Positions 22,034 to 32,440 of a stretch of DNA of 64,000 bases are shown one piece after another. Within the stretch, counting starts at the first letter, position 1; each line of letters begins with the position of its first letter. The position numbers were made by a program, and so were the translations under genes. The DNA is from Phlebopus portentosus (Eukaryota > Basidiomycota > Agaricomycetes > Boletales > Boletinellaceae). The stretch is taken from NCBI GenBank assembly GCA_037892935.1, contig JAYXKI010000011.1, positions 1,550,001 through 1,614,000 on the forward strand, in the 5' to 3' direction. The notes below the pieces were generated by a model, which did not search any database, was not told the DNA's origin, and saw nothing but the letters and a program-made list of their open reading frames with translations.

Positions 22034-22677
22034 AGATCCACTTTGGACTGTAAGGAGAGTGTAGATCTAATTAATTGTGGTAGTCATAATCTTGCTGTTT
22101 CATATAGTTGCTTCCTAGACCTGATCTTTCTAGTGTACCAGTAGCCTATTCCTCTTGACTGGAATAATTGTAGCACTGTACATCCAGAGTCTATAACTTG
22201 TTATTGATCATGTGACCATTGCTCAATAATTCAAAGCCTCGCTGAGTGTTAGCTTCCAACATACTAGATGCTTCCCCACATGCTAGAAATAGTTTAACGA
22301 CTTGTTCAGGTCAAAACTGACCTTGCTTAGTGTCGGTCCCAACTTACAAGGTACTTCTAAGTATGCTTGGAATAGTTTAACGACTTATTCAGGTCAATTT
22401 ACCAGGCCTTTCTAAGCCTCGCTGCACTCACTATCTGAGGAGTCAGCCCAAAACTAATCCTTATACAAAGGATTTCCTTTCTCATCCAGCAGATCCTATC
22501 TGCGGACTGGCAGTGCTCTGCTTCGGGTGAATAGCCTTTTTGCAGCTCTCCAATGATGCTTATGCCATTCCAGATACCCAAAGTCGCACTGTTTGATATC
22601 TGTCTTGCTTTAGTATCTTCTTTGCTTGATTACTCTCTGAGCTACAGACTCTCCTAGTGCTGTACTCAGGAACTCGT
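22034..22677 (-). other. 3' internal region of family-B element, left of element D
   Basis: The pol-to-LTR part of the old element, split from the rest by element D. It includes two near-copies of AGTTTAACGACTTGTTCAGG (about 22290 and 22375). No intact ORF survives; whether it once held a post-pol gene like element A's cannot be told. Confidence 0.45.
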
Positions 22678-24516
22678 TGTAGACTATCAGACTCTCCTAG
22701 ACAGGGACAAAGGCGGCGGCGGCGGCGTTTGACCACAGGGAGGTGATGTCAAAGGTGTCGAGAGGAAAAAGGGGAGGTCCTACCAGATCTACAGACTACC
22801 TACAGGCTTTCAGAAGTGACACTCAGCTCAGATGCACAAGGATCTGGCCGTTAGGCAGATCTGCCGCGCCTTCGAATAACTCGCCGTGGTGATCCGGGCC
22901 TCGACGGCTGTATAGGGATCGCCGAGTCCGACTGAACTGGCGAAGGGGTCGCAGCGGCGGACTGGGTGCGGCGTCGGCGGAGGTTCGCACCAGTGCAATT
23001 CCGCCTGGTAGTTGGGGAGATGATGTCGGAACGACACAGAGAAGATGCGGGAGAGAGACCGTCGACACCACTTGAAAGGGGAGTAGTGTCGGCGGTGGAA
23101 CGACGCGGAGGCGGCGGAGGTGGCGAGAAGTGAGAGACTGGATTCAGTCGAAAAGGGGTGCCGGCGCCGACGGTAGCGGCGAACACAAGAAGAGTGACAG
23201 CTGCGTCGAGACGTCGGGGATGTATAACAGATGCCTAGAAGAGTGACGGCTGCGTCGAGGCATTGAGGAAGAATCACAAATGATCTGAACCGAGCGGCGG
23301 CGACGAAACACGAAAGGGGCCTCAGGCGCAGGGAGAAATTGAAGACCGAGGGATTGGTTACTAAAGGAGTGACGGCTGCGTCGGGACGTGGAGGAGGAAT
23401 CCCAAATGCTCAGGATCGAGCAGCGGTGGAGGCTAGAGAGAGAGGGACGGCGATGCAGATATAAGTGGGAAGTCCCTGGAGCGATTACTAGACGAGTGAC
23501 AGCTGCACAGAAGGGAGATGACCAGGGCGGCGAATGAGCTCAGCGGCTTCTATCCTGTGAGATCGGGGGCCACGCCGTCAGGATGGGATCGGTGAGGGCA
23601 CGTGACTGGGAGTTTGCCCGATCCGGCTGTCTGGTTCTCTGTATATACTGGTTTCTTGAAGGAGGCTTCTTTACTTGTGGTTGGTCTCTGGTAGCTGCGT
23701 TCTAGAGTGTATATCTGCTGCTTTTTAGGATAGATACATGCTCTCTATATATACTATGAGTCCTTGATAAGAAATATCACTTAAAGCGGCGGGCGGCGAG
23801 GCGTGACAGGCACGCCGCGACGGCGGGGGCCGCCGCCGAGATGCGCCGCCAAGCCACCAAGACCTAGGGGCGCCCCAATCGGAACGGCGGAGTGCTGGTA
23901 CGTTGTGTCGAACGTCGGGGCCGTTCGGATCGGTCAGGGCGCGCTCTATATGGTTCTGAAACGCCAAGGGTTCGAATAAAACTAAAAGGGGGAATATACG
24001 GACGGCCACCAGGCGCGCTACCACGCTCGGCGTACAATGTGGGATAATAAGAATATGAAACAATCAACGAAATGGACCTGAGATTGGTTATCGTTCACCC
24101 AGCCGGCGCGGCGGCAGGCATACACCTCCGCGATGGCGCAATATACATCCGCCGCAGCGTGTCCGGCCGCCGTGCGAGCATTTCCGAAGCCCGGAGTCAC
24201 CGGATTCGGCGGAACCGTTCTTGAGAGAGGCTGGAGAAGGGGAACTAGGATCTGGTCGAAGGGGGGACAAGGTGATCATAGGATAGGAGTGGAGGTGTCG
24301 CCGCTGGTTCGTATGGTCAGCGGCGGTGGCGGCGTGGGTGCTGTTCCCAGGCCGCCGAAGGTCCGGCGGCCGCTGAGCAGGCTGTATTATGGGTAACGGT
24401 GGCGAAGGCTGGTTTGCTGACAATAGTACGCGGGGTGTCCTGGGTATGGCATAGGGAAGTACAGCCCTTACAGGCCTGTGCCGCTGGACCGGTACAGGTT
24501 AGTGCGGCGCACTACA
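22678..24516 (-). repeat. 3' LTR of element D
   Basis: 1839 bp, nine bases longer than its partner (a GGAGGTGGC-like unit near 23110). Several GC-rich ORFs occur in both copies but lack family features and are not called as genes. Confidence 0.9.
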
Positions 24517-24526
24517 TCTCCTTCTG
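24517..24526 (-). other. Polypurine tract of element D
   Basis: Minus-strand AGAAGGAGA directly precedes the 3' LTR (TGTAGTGCGC). Confidence 0.65.
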
Positions 24527-24641
24527 ACGAAGTAAAAAAAATGATTAAAAAAAATGCTGGGTAGTGTAGGGGAGGTTTTTAGGCGAAGTTGAGTGGGGGT
24601 TGTGATGTAACTGGGTGGTATGTCTGTGACTTGCTCCTGGA

Positions 24642-25616
24642 TTAGTCTTCGGTTGTGAGATCGATCATCGGCGGATCGTGGATTGGTGCGGCGGTGTGCG
24701 GTGGAGGGTTGGCTCTGTCCGCCGCATCTTGTTGAGGTACGTTGTTGAGGTATGGGTGATGTTCAATGGATTCCCGAAGCTTGGTGAGGTGCTCTTCGAT
24801 GTTCTGGGCGGCTGCGATTGCTGAGAGCGAATACTGTTGTGCTTGGAGTATAATGGCGATGACGTTGGCGGCGCAGTCGTGTATATCATCGTCGCCGCGC
24901 TCGTCGAAGAGGCGTAAGACTTGGATTATGGCATTGTGGGATAGTTCTGAGGCGGCGTCGGAGTAAATGATGGCGTTTTCGAGTGCAATAGGCCCTTCTC
25001 TGAGGATGGCGAGGGGGGCATTGGGTAGTACGCCATCGCCGAGTGGCGCGCCGAGAATTATGGGGATAGTAGTGAGGGCGCCGCCGATGCGGAGCGTTTC
25101 TCGGATGCGGCAAACGAGTGTCGCTTTGTTGGCAGGTGTCAGATGGTGTCTGGCGAAGAGTTCGGGGATGATCTGAAGCATCGTGGGAACGTGTCTGGCG
25201 GGGAACGGCATCGCCGCAGGAAACGCATCGGCGAGGAGGTCGCAAAATGAACCCCAGTTTCCGCCGGAGAGGCGTGGGTCTTGACAGAGGAGTTGCTGGG
25301 CGTCCGGCGAGGCCCAAATGTACAGCAGGAAGATTAGAGTCGCTGTGTCGGGGCAGGGGTGATGAAAACTGCGAAGGGTGGTGATGAGAATATTTGGTAT
25401 AGCTGTGTAATCAGGGTGCCATGGGTAAAGGAGCATGGGGTGTCCGGGAAGTGTGATTAATTGGGCGAAGTTGAAATCTAAGAGGTGTTGGGCATGGCGG
25501 GGGAAGTGGACTGGGTGCGGGACTTGGAGTAGTGGTGTCGCCGGTGCGAATGGGAACGCTTCGGCGAGGCTGGGAACCAGCTGGGGCATGTTGTAAGGAG
25601 CGCCGATGGTATTCAT
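24642..25616 (-). CDS. Last ORF of element D: helical protein with C-terminal SUMO-interaction-like motif
   Basis: A 324-codon ORF (ATG 25616) between the tandem repeats and the 3' LTR, on the element's own coding strand. Predicted features are a proline-rich N-terminus, an alpha-helical middle (about 80-270, with runs such as LLADAFPAAMPF and ENAIIYSDAASEL) and an acidic end MIDLTTED. IDLT plus acidic residues is the classic SUMO-interacting motif, which could tether the product to SUMOylated chromatin proteins. The frame stays open upstream of the ATG to a TGA at 25959 (CGA in the neighbouring repeat units), so the ancestral protein may have begun within the repeats. No family recognised. 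Confidence 0.55.
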   Translation of the reverse strand: MNTIGAPYNMPQLVPSLAEAFPFAPATPLLQVPHPVHFPRHAQHLLDFNFAQLITLPGHPMLLYPWHPDYTAIPNILITTLRSFHHPCPDTATLIFLLYIWASPDAQQLLCQDPRLSGGNWGSFCDLLADAFPAAMPFPARHVPTMLQIIPELFARHHLTPANKATLVCRIRETLRIGGALTTIPIILGAPLGDGVLPNAPLAILREGPIALENAIIYSDAASELSHNAIIQVLRLFDERGDDDIHDCAANVIAIILQAQQYSLSAIAAAQNIEEHLTKLRESIEHHPYLNNVPQQDAADRANPPPHTAAPIHDPPMIDLTTED

Positions 25617-25801
25617 AATCTGTAGGGTAGATGTTTTGGGGGCGGCGAGTAGGTTGCCGATCGCTTTATATATTTTCGGCGAGTGTTTTCCGGGTTGGCC
25701 GGAGGGTATGACGGCTTTTGGCGAGGTGAAGTTGCCAGTATTATAGTGTAGAGGCCAATATAGGCAAAAGCCGAAGTAGTGTTCTAATAGAAGGGGGCCT
25801 A

Positions 25802-26275
25802 GGCGAAGGTGTTTCGTGTAGGCGGATCGTCGGCAGGACGAGTAAGTGGGATGGGAGGCTAGCGGCGAGGCTGGTTCGCTGGTAGTTTGGGTATGGTGGC
25901 CTGTAGCGGCGTGGGGCGAAGTGAACTTCGAATGGGAGGGGGCCTGGGCGAAGGAGTTTCATATAGGCGGGTCGTCGGCGGGACGAGTGAGTGGGATAGG
26001 AGGCTCGTGGCGAGGCTGGTTCGCCGGTAGTTCGGGTATGGTGGCCTGTAGCGGCATGGGGCGAAGCGATCTTCGAATGGGAGGGGGCCTGGGCGAAGGA
26101 GTTTCGTATAGGTGGGTCGTCGGCGGGACGAGTGAGTGGGATGGGAGGCTCACGGCGAGGCTGGTTTGCTGGTAGTTTGGGTATGGTGGCCTGTAGCGGC
26201 GTAGGGCGAAGCGATCTTCGAATAGAAGGGGGCCTGGGCGAAGGGGTTTCGTATAGGCGGGGCGTTGGAGGGACA
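25802..26275. repeat. Tandem array of 145-bp units in element D
   Basis: Unit starts (GGCGAAGG) lie at 25802, 25947, 26092 and 26237: three full copies and a partial fourth. The unit length is not a multiple of three, yet long frames stay open across the array on both strands. The units differ at a few percent of sites. Confidence 0.85.
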
Positions 26276-26873
26276 AGCTTCGATTTAGAAGGGAGTTCGG
26301 AAGTAAAGTTTAAATGGTTAATCATGGAAGGTGTCGTCATATCATGATCTTGATCTGGTACCAGATATGGATACAATGGCCTTGTAGTCAGGGGTAGTAG
26401 TACATCGGAAATACAATTCGGCGGGCTTTTGGCGGTCCGGGAACCAGTCGGGGACGCCTGGTAGTTAACTAGGGTGGTGTAGGTCGTAGCATATAGGTTG
26501 AGGATTCGTTAATGGGTGTAGGTACAGCTAGGGTAGGGTGTGCGGCGATATTTGATGATCGGCGGGGGGGATCGGTGTAGAATGTTGTATCGGCCGGCTT
26601 GGCAGGGGTCTGGAAGGTTGGGGCTGTGTTGTGGCGGGGTTCGGTGGATTGTTCCGGCGAGTTTTGGAGGGGGAGAGTCGCCGAGGGGTTTGTAGAATTT
26701 GAGTGGAGATTGCGGCAGAGCAGTGGGGAGGATTTGGTAATTGATTGGTAAAAAGGGGGCGGGGAGGTCGCGTGTGTGGAGGGCTGAAATTGGAGTTTGA
26801 ATTGGGTGCAGCGAGGATATAGACGACGGGGACTCGTGTCTGAGTTCCCCGTTTCTCTTTTTCTCTTTCCACC
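26276..26873. other. Region between tandem array and antisense gene in element D
   Basis: Non-coding as far as I can see. It probably contains the promoter of the plus-strand gene starting at 26874 and pyrimidine-rich sequence just before that start. Confidence 0.35.
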
Positions 26874-28516
26874 ATGGCGCTGACGATTCTCAGTGTCAGC
26901 AGCAGCAGCGACAGCAGCAGCAACAACAGCAGGGAGGGGTCGGAGGCTCCCTCCGACCAGATGGAGGTGGACGCTGGGGCGGCGACGGGGGCTCCTGCCG
27001 CGGGCGGGATGTCGCGGGCCCCCAGCGGGCAAGAGGTCCCGCCGGAGTCGCAGGGGGAGACGGAGGAGGAGGGTGGGGAGGGGGGGGGGGGGGAGAACTG
27101 GACGCGGCCGTGTGGGCGGCCATTACGGCGGTGAGGGGGTGGATCGAGCGGGCCCGAAATGATGAGGGGCCCGCTGCTGATGAGCTCGATGGGCTCTTGG
27201 TAAATTTGCGTTCCCTTGATAATAACCGTGTGAGCTGACGATCTGGTTTACTTTTTCAGAAGGGGCTTGGGGAGCGCTTCCCTGCGCTATCCGACGACGC
27301 GAGGGCTGAAAAGCCTGAATATTATTGCGCGGGGAGGTGGTTGGTGAACCGGGCGATGGTGGTGCGGATGGCCACCGGGGAGGCTAAAGACGCCGCCGAG
27401 GTGTTGGACAAGGCTGCCCAGTCGGAGGTGAATCGCCTCCGACGCGTCGCGGAGAGGCTGGCCAAGCGCCGGGAGGAGGAGGCTCGTGAGGAGGCGAAGC
27501 GGAGCGCGGCGAAGGTGGCCGAGGAGGCGAAAGCCTCCTTCCTCAAGACGCTCGCCACCCTGCGAGTTGGGGGCCCAGAGGTCGTCGAGGCCTTCTGTAG
27601 GTCCTCAGGGCGCGATGAGGCGGGGAACCTGGTAAGTCGTTGTCTTGAATCTTGTTTTTTACTGTCTCTGATAATATCTTCTTAGGTCGCGGCGCCTAAA
27701 ACAAGCACCAAAGCGAAGGTGCAGGCGCGTCCCGCGGCCAGGCCGGTGACGGGAAAGACGATTACTCTTCCTGGGTCGTCGATCCCTGGTCTTGAGGTGG
27801 CGGGTTCGTCCAGCGAGACGCTCAAGGGGGAGAGTGGTCGAGTGACGCGAGGGGGGCGCTCGGGGACGGTCACGGGAAAGACCATTACTCTTGAGGTTGA
27901 GTCTGATGAGGGGTCAACGCGAGCGAAAAGGTCGAGTGGAAAGGAGGTATATGTTGATGTGTGTTTTATGTCCTGGATCTTATTCTTCACTGACATGTTT
28001 CGTTTCTAGGTCCTCCCCTTCCGAAGCGCGTACGTGAGCCGGTGGTCGAGCCGCTGGCGAAACGAGCAAGAGCGCCGGGAGCGGCAGCCTCGGGTGGGGG
28101 AAGGGCGAAAGAGGAGGCGACAGGAAGAAGGGACAGGGCAGTGAGTGCTGTCTTGAATTTTGTTCTCGACACTCTCTGACTATAATATTCAGAGGGAGGA
28201 GGGGGGTTGGGAGTTCGAGAGGGTGGGGCAGCTCCCCAGGGGTCAGAGCCGCCGCCTCCTCGAGTTCGTGTCGCCGGGGTGCGAGCGGTGCATCGAGTGT
28301 GGGGAGATGTGCACGAGGCGCCCGCCGGCGCTCCTGTGCCAGGCGTGCCGGGTATCGCACCGGTGGTGCGATATCTTGGAGTCGGACGTGACCTTCCTGG
28401 CGCAGCAGGAGGTCCTCGCTCTCCGCCGGCAGCTGGAGGGGATGGAGTCGACGTTGGCGGGAAAGAGTGCGGGTGGGGGGGTGGAGGAAAAGGCCCAGGG
28501 TGAACGCCGTGGATAG
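26874..28516 (+). pseudogene. Intron-containing Zn2Cys6-type gene carried antisense inside element D (one homopolymer frame break)
   Basis: The ATG in CACCATGG opens a gene of five exons: 26874-27199, 27260-27631, 27686-27946, 28027-28140 and 28193-28516 (introns 52-80 nt, GT...AG). The frame is kept if the acceptor at 28026 rather than 28009 is used. Product, about 465 residues: Ser/Asp-rich N-terminus, helical segment (VWAAITAVRGWIERA), Ala/Glu/Arg coiled coil, two TGKTITL repeats, basic nuclear-signal-like patch (LPKRVREP) and a C-terminal CERCIECGEMC...CQAC...C cluster fitting C-x2-C-x6-C-x8-C-x2-C-x6-C. That spacing is the fungal Zn2Cys6 DNA-binding type. Exon 1 changes frame at a 13-G run (27081-27093), either a real slip or a sequencing error. 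It lies opposite to the element's coding strand, which preserves introns during retrotransposition. Confidence 0.65.
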
Positions 28517-28954
28517 GCGGCGAGCCAAACGACGCAAACGGCGTCGGCTCGCGGTCTTCGGCGACCATGAAGCGCCCTTGGGCCGAAAAAAATATAAAAA
28601 AAATAGGAAAAGTATAAAAGTACAAAAATATTGTATTTTTCTTTTTCTTGTGTACTATAGTGGCTTGTAATAACAAGCCGAATGTTTTTCTTGTGAGGAT
28701 GGTTCTTTGTGAGATCAGGGAATGTAAGATTGAGATGGGCTGGAGTGAAATAGGGAGGATAGGCGTCCTAAAAATAGCGCCGGGGCCGAAAGAATGACTT
28801 GAGTAAGGTGAAAATGTGGGAGGGGGTGACTCGGCGTCTCGCCGCAGTCGTTTGGGTGATGATTGGAGAGTGTGAAGATAGCGGCGGGTCCGAATAGGTG
28901 ACTTAGGGAATGTGTATATAAGGGAGAGGGTGATTATGAGGCTTTGGTGGATCT
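28517..28954. other. Gap between antisense gene and pol of element D
   Basis: The two genes converge here. An A-rich stretch (28588-28640) could serve the 3' end of the plus-strand gene. Two related minus-strand segments about 100 bp apart share CACCTATTCGGACCCGCCG-like sequence. No ORF called. Confidence 0.35.
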
Positions 28955-31900
28955 TCATAAGTTGGATTCGGCGTCTAGGTCATCCACCGCGGTCTCTTGT
29001 GCTAGGTTGTCGAGTTCCGGCGTGGATTTCTGAGTGAGGTCTTCGACTGAGTCGATGATTCGAGTGCATGCGTGGTAAGGAATAACTCTGAATGCTGCGT
29101 AACAAAGTGCTGAAATGGCGCCGTTTGCTTCGGCGAGAACATAGGATCCTCCTTTGGTTCGCCGCACGACAATCATGGGCCCTAGGTATTTCGGCTTTGT
29201 CTTCCTGTTCAGCTCGTTTTCTATCTGGGAGTTCCTGACCAGCACAAGTGAGCCGGGGGCGAAATTGTAATCCTTAATTGTTGCGGCGTGGGTTTTCTCG
29301 AAGTCCTGTATGGATTTGAAACGCCCCTGGATGACGGATTCCTTGACTCGTTGGAGGTCCTCGGGTCGTTTCTGGAGTGCCCTTGCTCTCGCCGCGATGA
29401 GTTGTGCGTCGGACATCTTGGAGGTGACCGCCGGTGAGATGTATGTCTGTTCGGCGAGGTCGAAGGGGAGTACTGGTTCGACGCCATGGGCCATAAAGTA
29501 TGGGCTATAGCCTGTGCGGCGTTGGATCATAATTCGTTCAGCCCAAATGGCGTGGTATATATGCTGGGACCACTTGTCTGGGCTTGCGTCGGCGAGCTTC
29601 ATTAGGGTTTCTCTAAGGTCCCGGTGTCGCCGCTCAATGATTCCGTTGGCTCTTGAGTTATACGGCGAGATTCGGATGTGCTGGACATTGTATTTGGCGA
29701 GAAGGCGGGGTAAGTCCTTGGAGAATGAGGCGCCGTTGTCGGTTACGATCTCCTCGACTCATCCCCATCTTGACAAAATATCTTCGAAAACGAAGCGTGC
29801 TATCGAGGCGGCATTATCTTTGCGCAGCATTCGGAATTCGGGGTATCTGGTGAGCGAGTCTCGGGCCTGAACAATATACTTGAATCCGCCGGAGGGCGGC
29901 ATTAACATCACGTCTATATGCACCCTGGAGAATAGCGGCGCGGGCGTCGGGCTTTGCGGCGTGGTATATATTTTCGTAAACTGCCTCGTTTGGCATCGGT
30001 GGCAGGTTCTGATATACCATTTGATGTCCTGATGCATTCCTGGCCACCAGAATCGGTCTTGGATCGTTGTTCTGACAGAGAAGAAGCCTTTGTGGCCGAG
30101 TTCGTCGTGGGCAGTTCTGATAATGGAAATTCGGCGTTCCGGCGGAATAGCGAGTGCGGCGTGACCTTTGTCGTTCTTTCTGTAGAGTTCGCCGTGCTGT
30201 AGGAAGAAACGAGTGGCTCGGCGTACAAACTGTTTGAATTGGGCGTCTGAAAGATCGGCGGGGCGGGATGGGGCGGCGAGAAATTTCTTGATACAATTGA
30301 GGTCTTTGAATCCTTTTTGGGAGGCTTTGTGATCGGGGAGTTGTACGGGTTCGCTGTTTGGGGTATAGGCCGTGTCGGAAAGGTCTTGATTTAGGAAGGA
30401 GTATTGATGGTCGATCCATTCTTCGAAGCCTTCGTCTCGCGGCGGATCGGTTTGTGCAGCGCCATGGCGTGATAGGCCGTCTGGGCCGAGGTGTTTGGGC
30501 GCCGGTGTATGAATGATCGTGAAATTGAAAAGTAAGATGCCGGCGATCCATCTATTGATAGTGGCGTTGGGTTGGAGGTCTGGGTTGTTAATCATGCCTT
30601 TAATATAGCTGGCGTCGACTTCGACGAAAAAGTGATCGATGCCGACGAGGTATATGCGCGCCTCGTATAGAGCTCTGAAGAGGCCGAAGAGTTCTAGCTT
30701 TGCCTGGGAGTAGTTTCGTTCTCTGTTGTTCCAGGTTCCGGACATGAAACGAGATGGGACCCTTTCGCCGTTTTCGCCGAGCTGTAACAAGATGGTGCCG
30801 TAGCCATGAACGGAGGAGTCTACACAGAAATGAACAGGTTGTCCTGACTCGTAGTCAATAGAACGAATGGCGCCGGAGGATGCTACGGCGTGTTTTAGTA
30901 GATCCATAGATCGGCGGGCATCTTCATCGAATAGGAAGGGCTGGTCTTTGCAGAGTAGTTTGTTGAGACCGGCGGATAGTCTGGCGTAGTTCTTCACGAA
31001 GTGTCTAAGGACGCCGGCCGTACCTAAGAATGCCCGAACATCGTGGACATCCCGCGGCGGCGGCCAATCCATTATTGCCTTGACCCTGGATGCGTCTGGG
31101 ACTCGGCTGGCGTAATTACAGGTGTGTCCTACAATGACTGCTTCTGGTGCGGCGATGATGAGTTTCTTACCCGAGACAGTGGCGCTGACTACTTTAAGGC
31201 ATTGGAGGATGCGGTTGACGTCGTTGAGGTGTTCCCAGATGAAGCGGCAGATGTTCGGGTTCCCTGGAATGCTTTCGTATTTTCCGGCGGCGAGCTCGTA
31301 TCGGGATTTAGGGCCTTTTACAGGAATATCGTCGATGTATGGGATACAGACATGGGGTATCTCATCTTTGAGGACGAACGTGACGTCGGCGTGCATAATT
31401 TGTTGCGAGTTGGTGTATCCCATAGGAATCGAGGTGAGGCGAAATGCGCCGAGAGGTGTTTGGAATGTTGTGAGGTTGCGGGATCGTATGTCGAGCTTTC
31501 TCTGGTCGAAGGCGACGAATAGATCGAGTGTGGTGTAGCAGGCATGGCCGCCGAAGGTCTCGGCGATGTGTTCTGTGGGGTAAGGGATGGAGGGGTCGCG
31601 TATGGAGACTTTGTTGAGTGGCTGGAGATCGTGTACAAGCCGAAGGGATTTTCCATCCTTTTTAACGACGCAGAACCATCGGGAGCGGTAAGAGGAATTG
31701 GACGGCTCGTAGACGCCGGAGTTAATTTTGTCTTTGATTATGCGAACCACTTCGTTGAAGATCCCCGGCGGAATAGGGATGTTTTTCATTACCCACGGCA
31801 TATGGTCGACAGTAGGAATTAGAACCGGCGCGAAGTATTGATAGTCGAGGGAGCCCTTTTCTGTTTCGTCCCAAGCTAGGCCATCTTCATGTTGTAGAAG

Positions 31901-32440
31901 GGTCCAGTAGGCGAGGTTCTTTTCTTCCTCACTGAGGAAGCCAGTTGGGTCGATGTCTAGGGCGTCGAAGCGTTCTTGTGTAAAGCGGCGTCCTGGAATG
32001 AACTCCGGCGGATCGATAGGGAGCTTCGGTAGATCTGTGAGCAGCTGTGGGTGTGATTTGCGTATGATGCGGTAGTCCTCTGGAAGGGTCGCCGATATAG
32101 GTTTGGTTCGTTGGGTGACCTTTTTGTACTTGTAGGCGTGCCCGGCCGGTTGAGCAGCCTTGGTATTAAGAGTGCTGTTGGAGCGGGGTATTCGGTTGCG
32201 TACGGGGAGTGATTCATCATCGAAAATAGAGTTAATGAAGAAGGCTTGATGTTTTTAGGCTTTGTTCTGGGCTGTGAAACCCTTTTCGGCGGATCGATCA
32301 GAAAATAAGGTGGAGATATCTATGGTGCGGGGACTGAAGGCGATATTTACAGTTGCCGGGCCGTGGTGTAGCACATATGCGTCGGGTATGGTTGGGGGTA
32401 TACACTGCATATGTTCCGGCGGACGCCGCTGGGACGTCAT
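28955..32440 (-). pseudogene. pol: Pol (RT, RNase H, integrase) of element D
   Basis: A frame of 1162 codons with two nonsense codons: TAA at 32255 (CAA expected) and TGA at 29759 (CGA expected). Its ATG (32440) overlaps the ORF1 stop as ATGA, suggesting coupled reinitiation rather than frameshifting. RT has the intact motif YIDDIPVKGP. RNase H is followed by the integrase zinc domain (HDELGHKG...CHRCQ) and a D-D-E core (HIDVML, VTDNGASF, NGIIERRHRD). The second stop falls between the first two integrase aspartates. No chromodomain was recognised in the C-terminal 150 residues. Confidence 0.9.

Noticed and set aside
22828..24423. Several 110-150 codon minus-strand ORFs present in both LTRs of element D
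   Set aside because: They lie in GC-rich sequence with overlapping long frames, have Arg/Ser/Pro-rich composition and show no motif; persistence in both copies simply reflects LTR identity.
26469..27123. Minus-strand Pro/Arg-rich ORFs under the antisense gene
   Set aside because: They mirror Gly- and Glu-rich codons and the poly-G run of the plus-strand exon.
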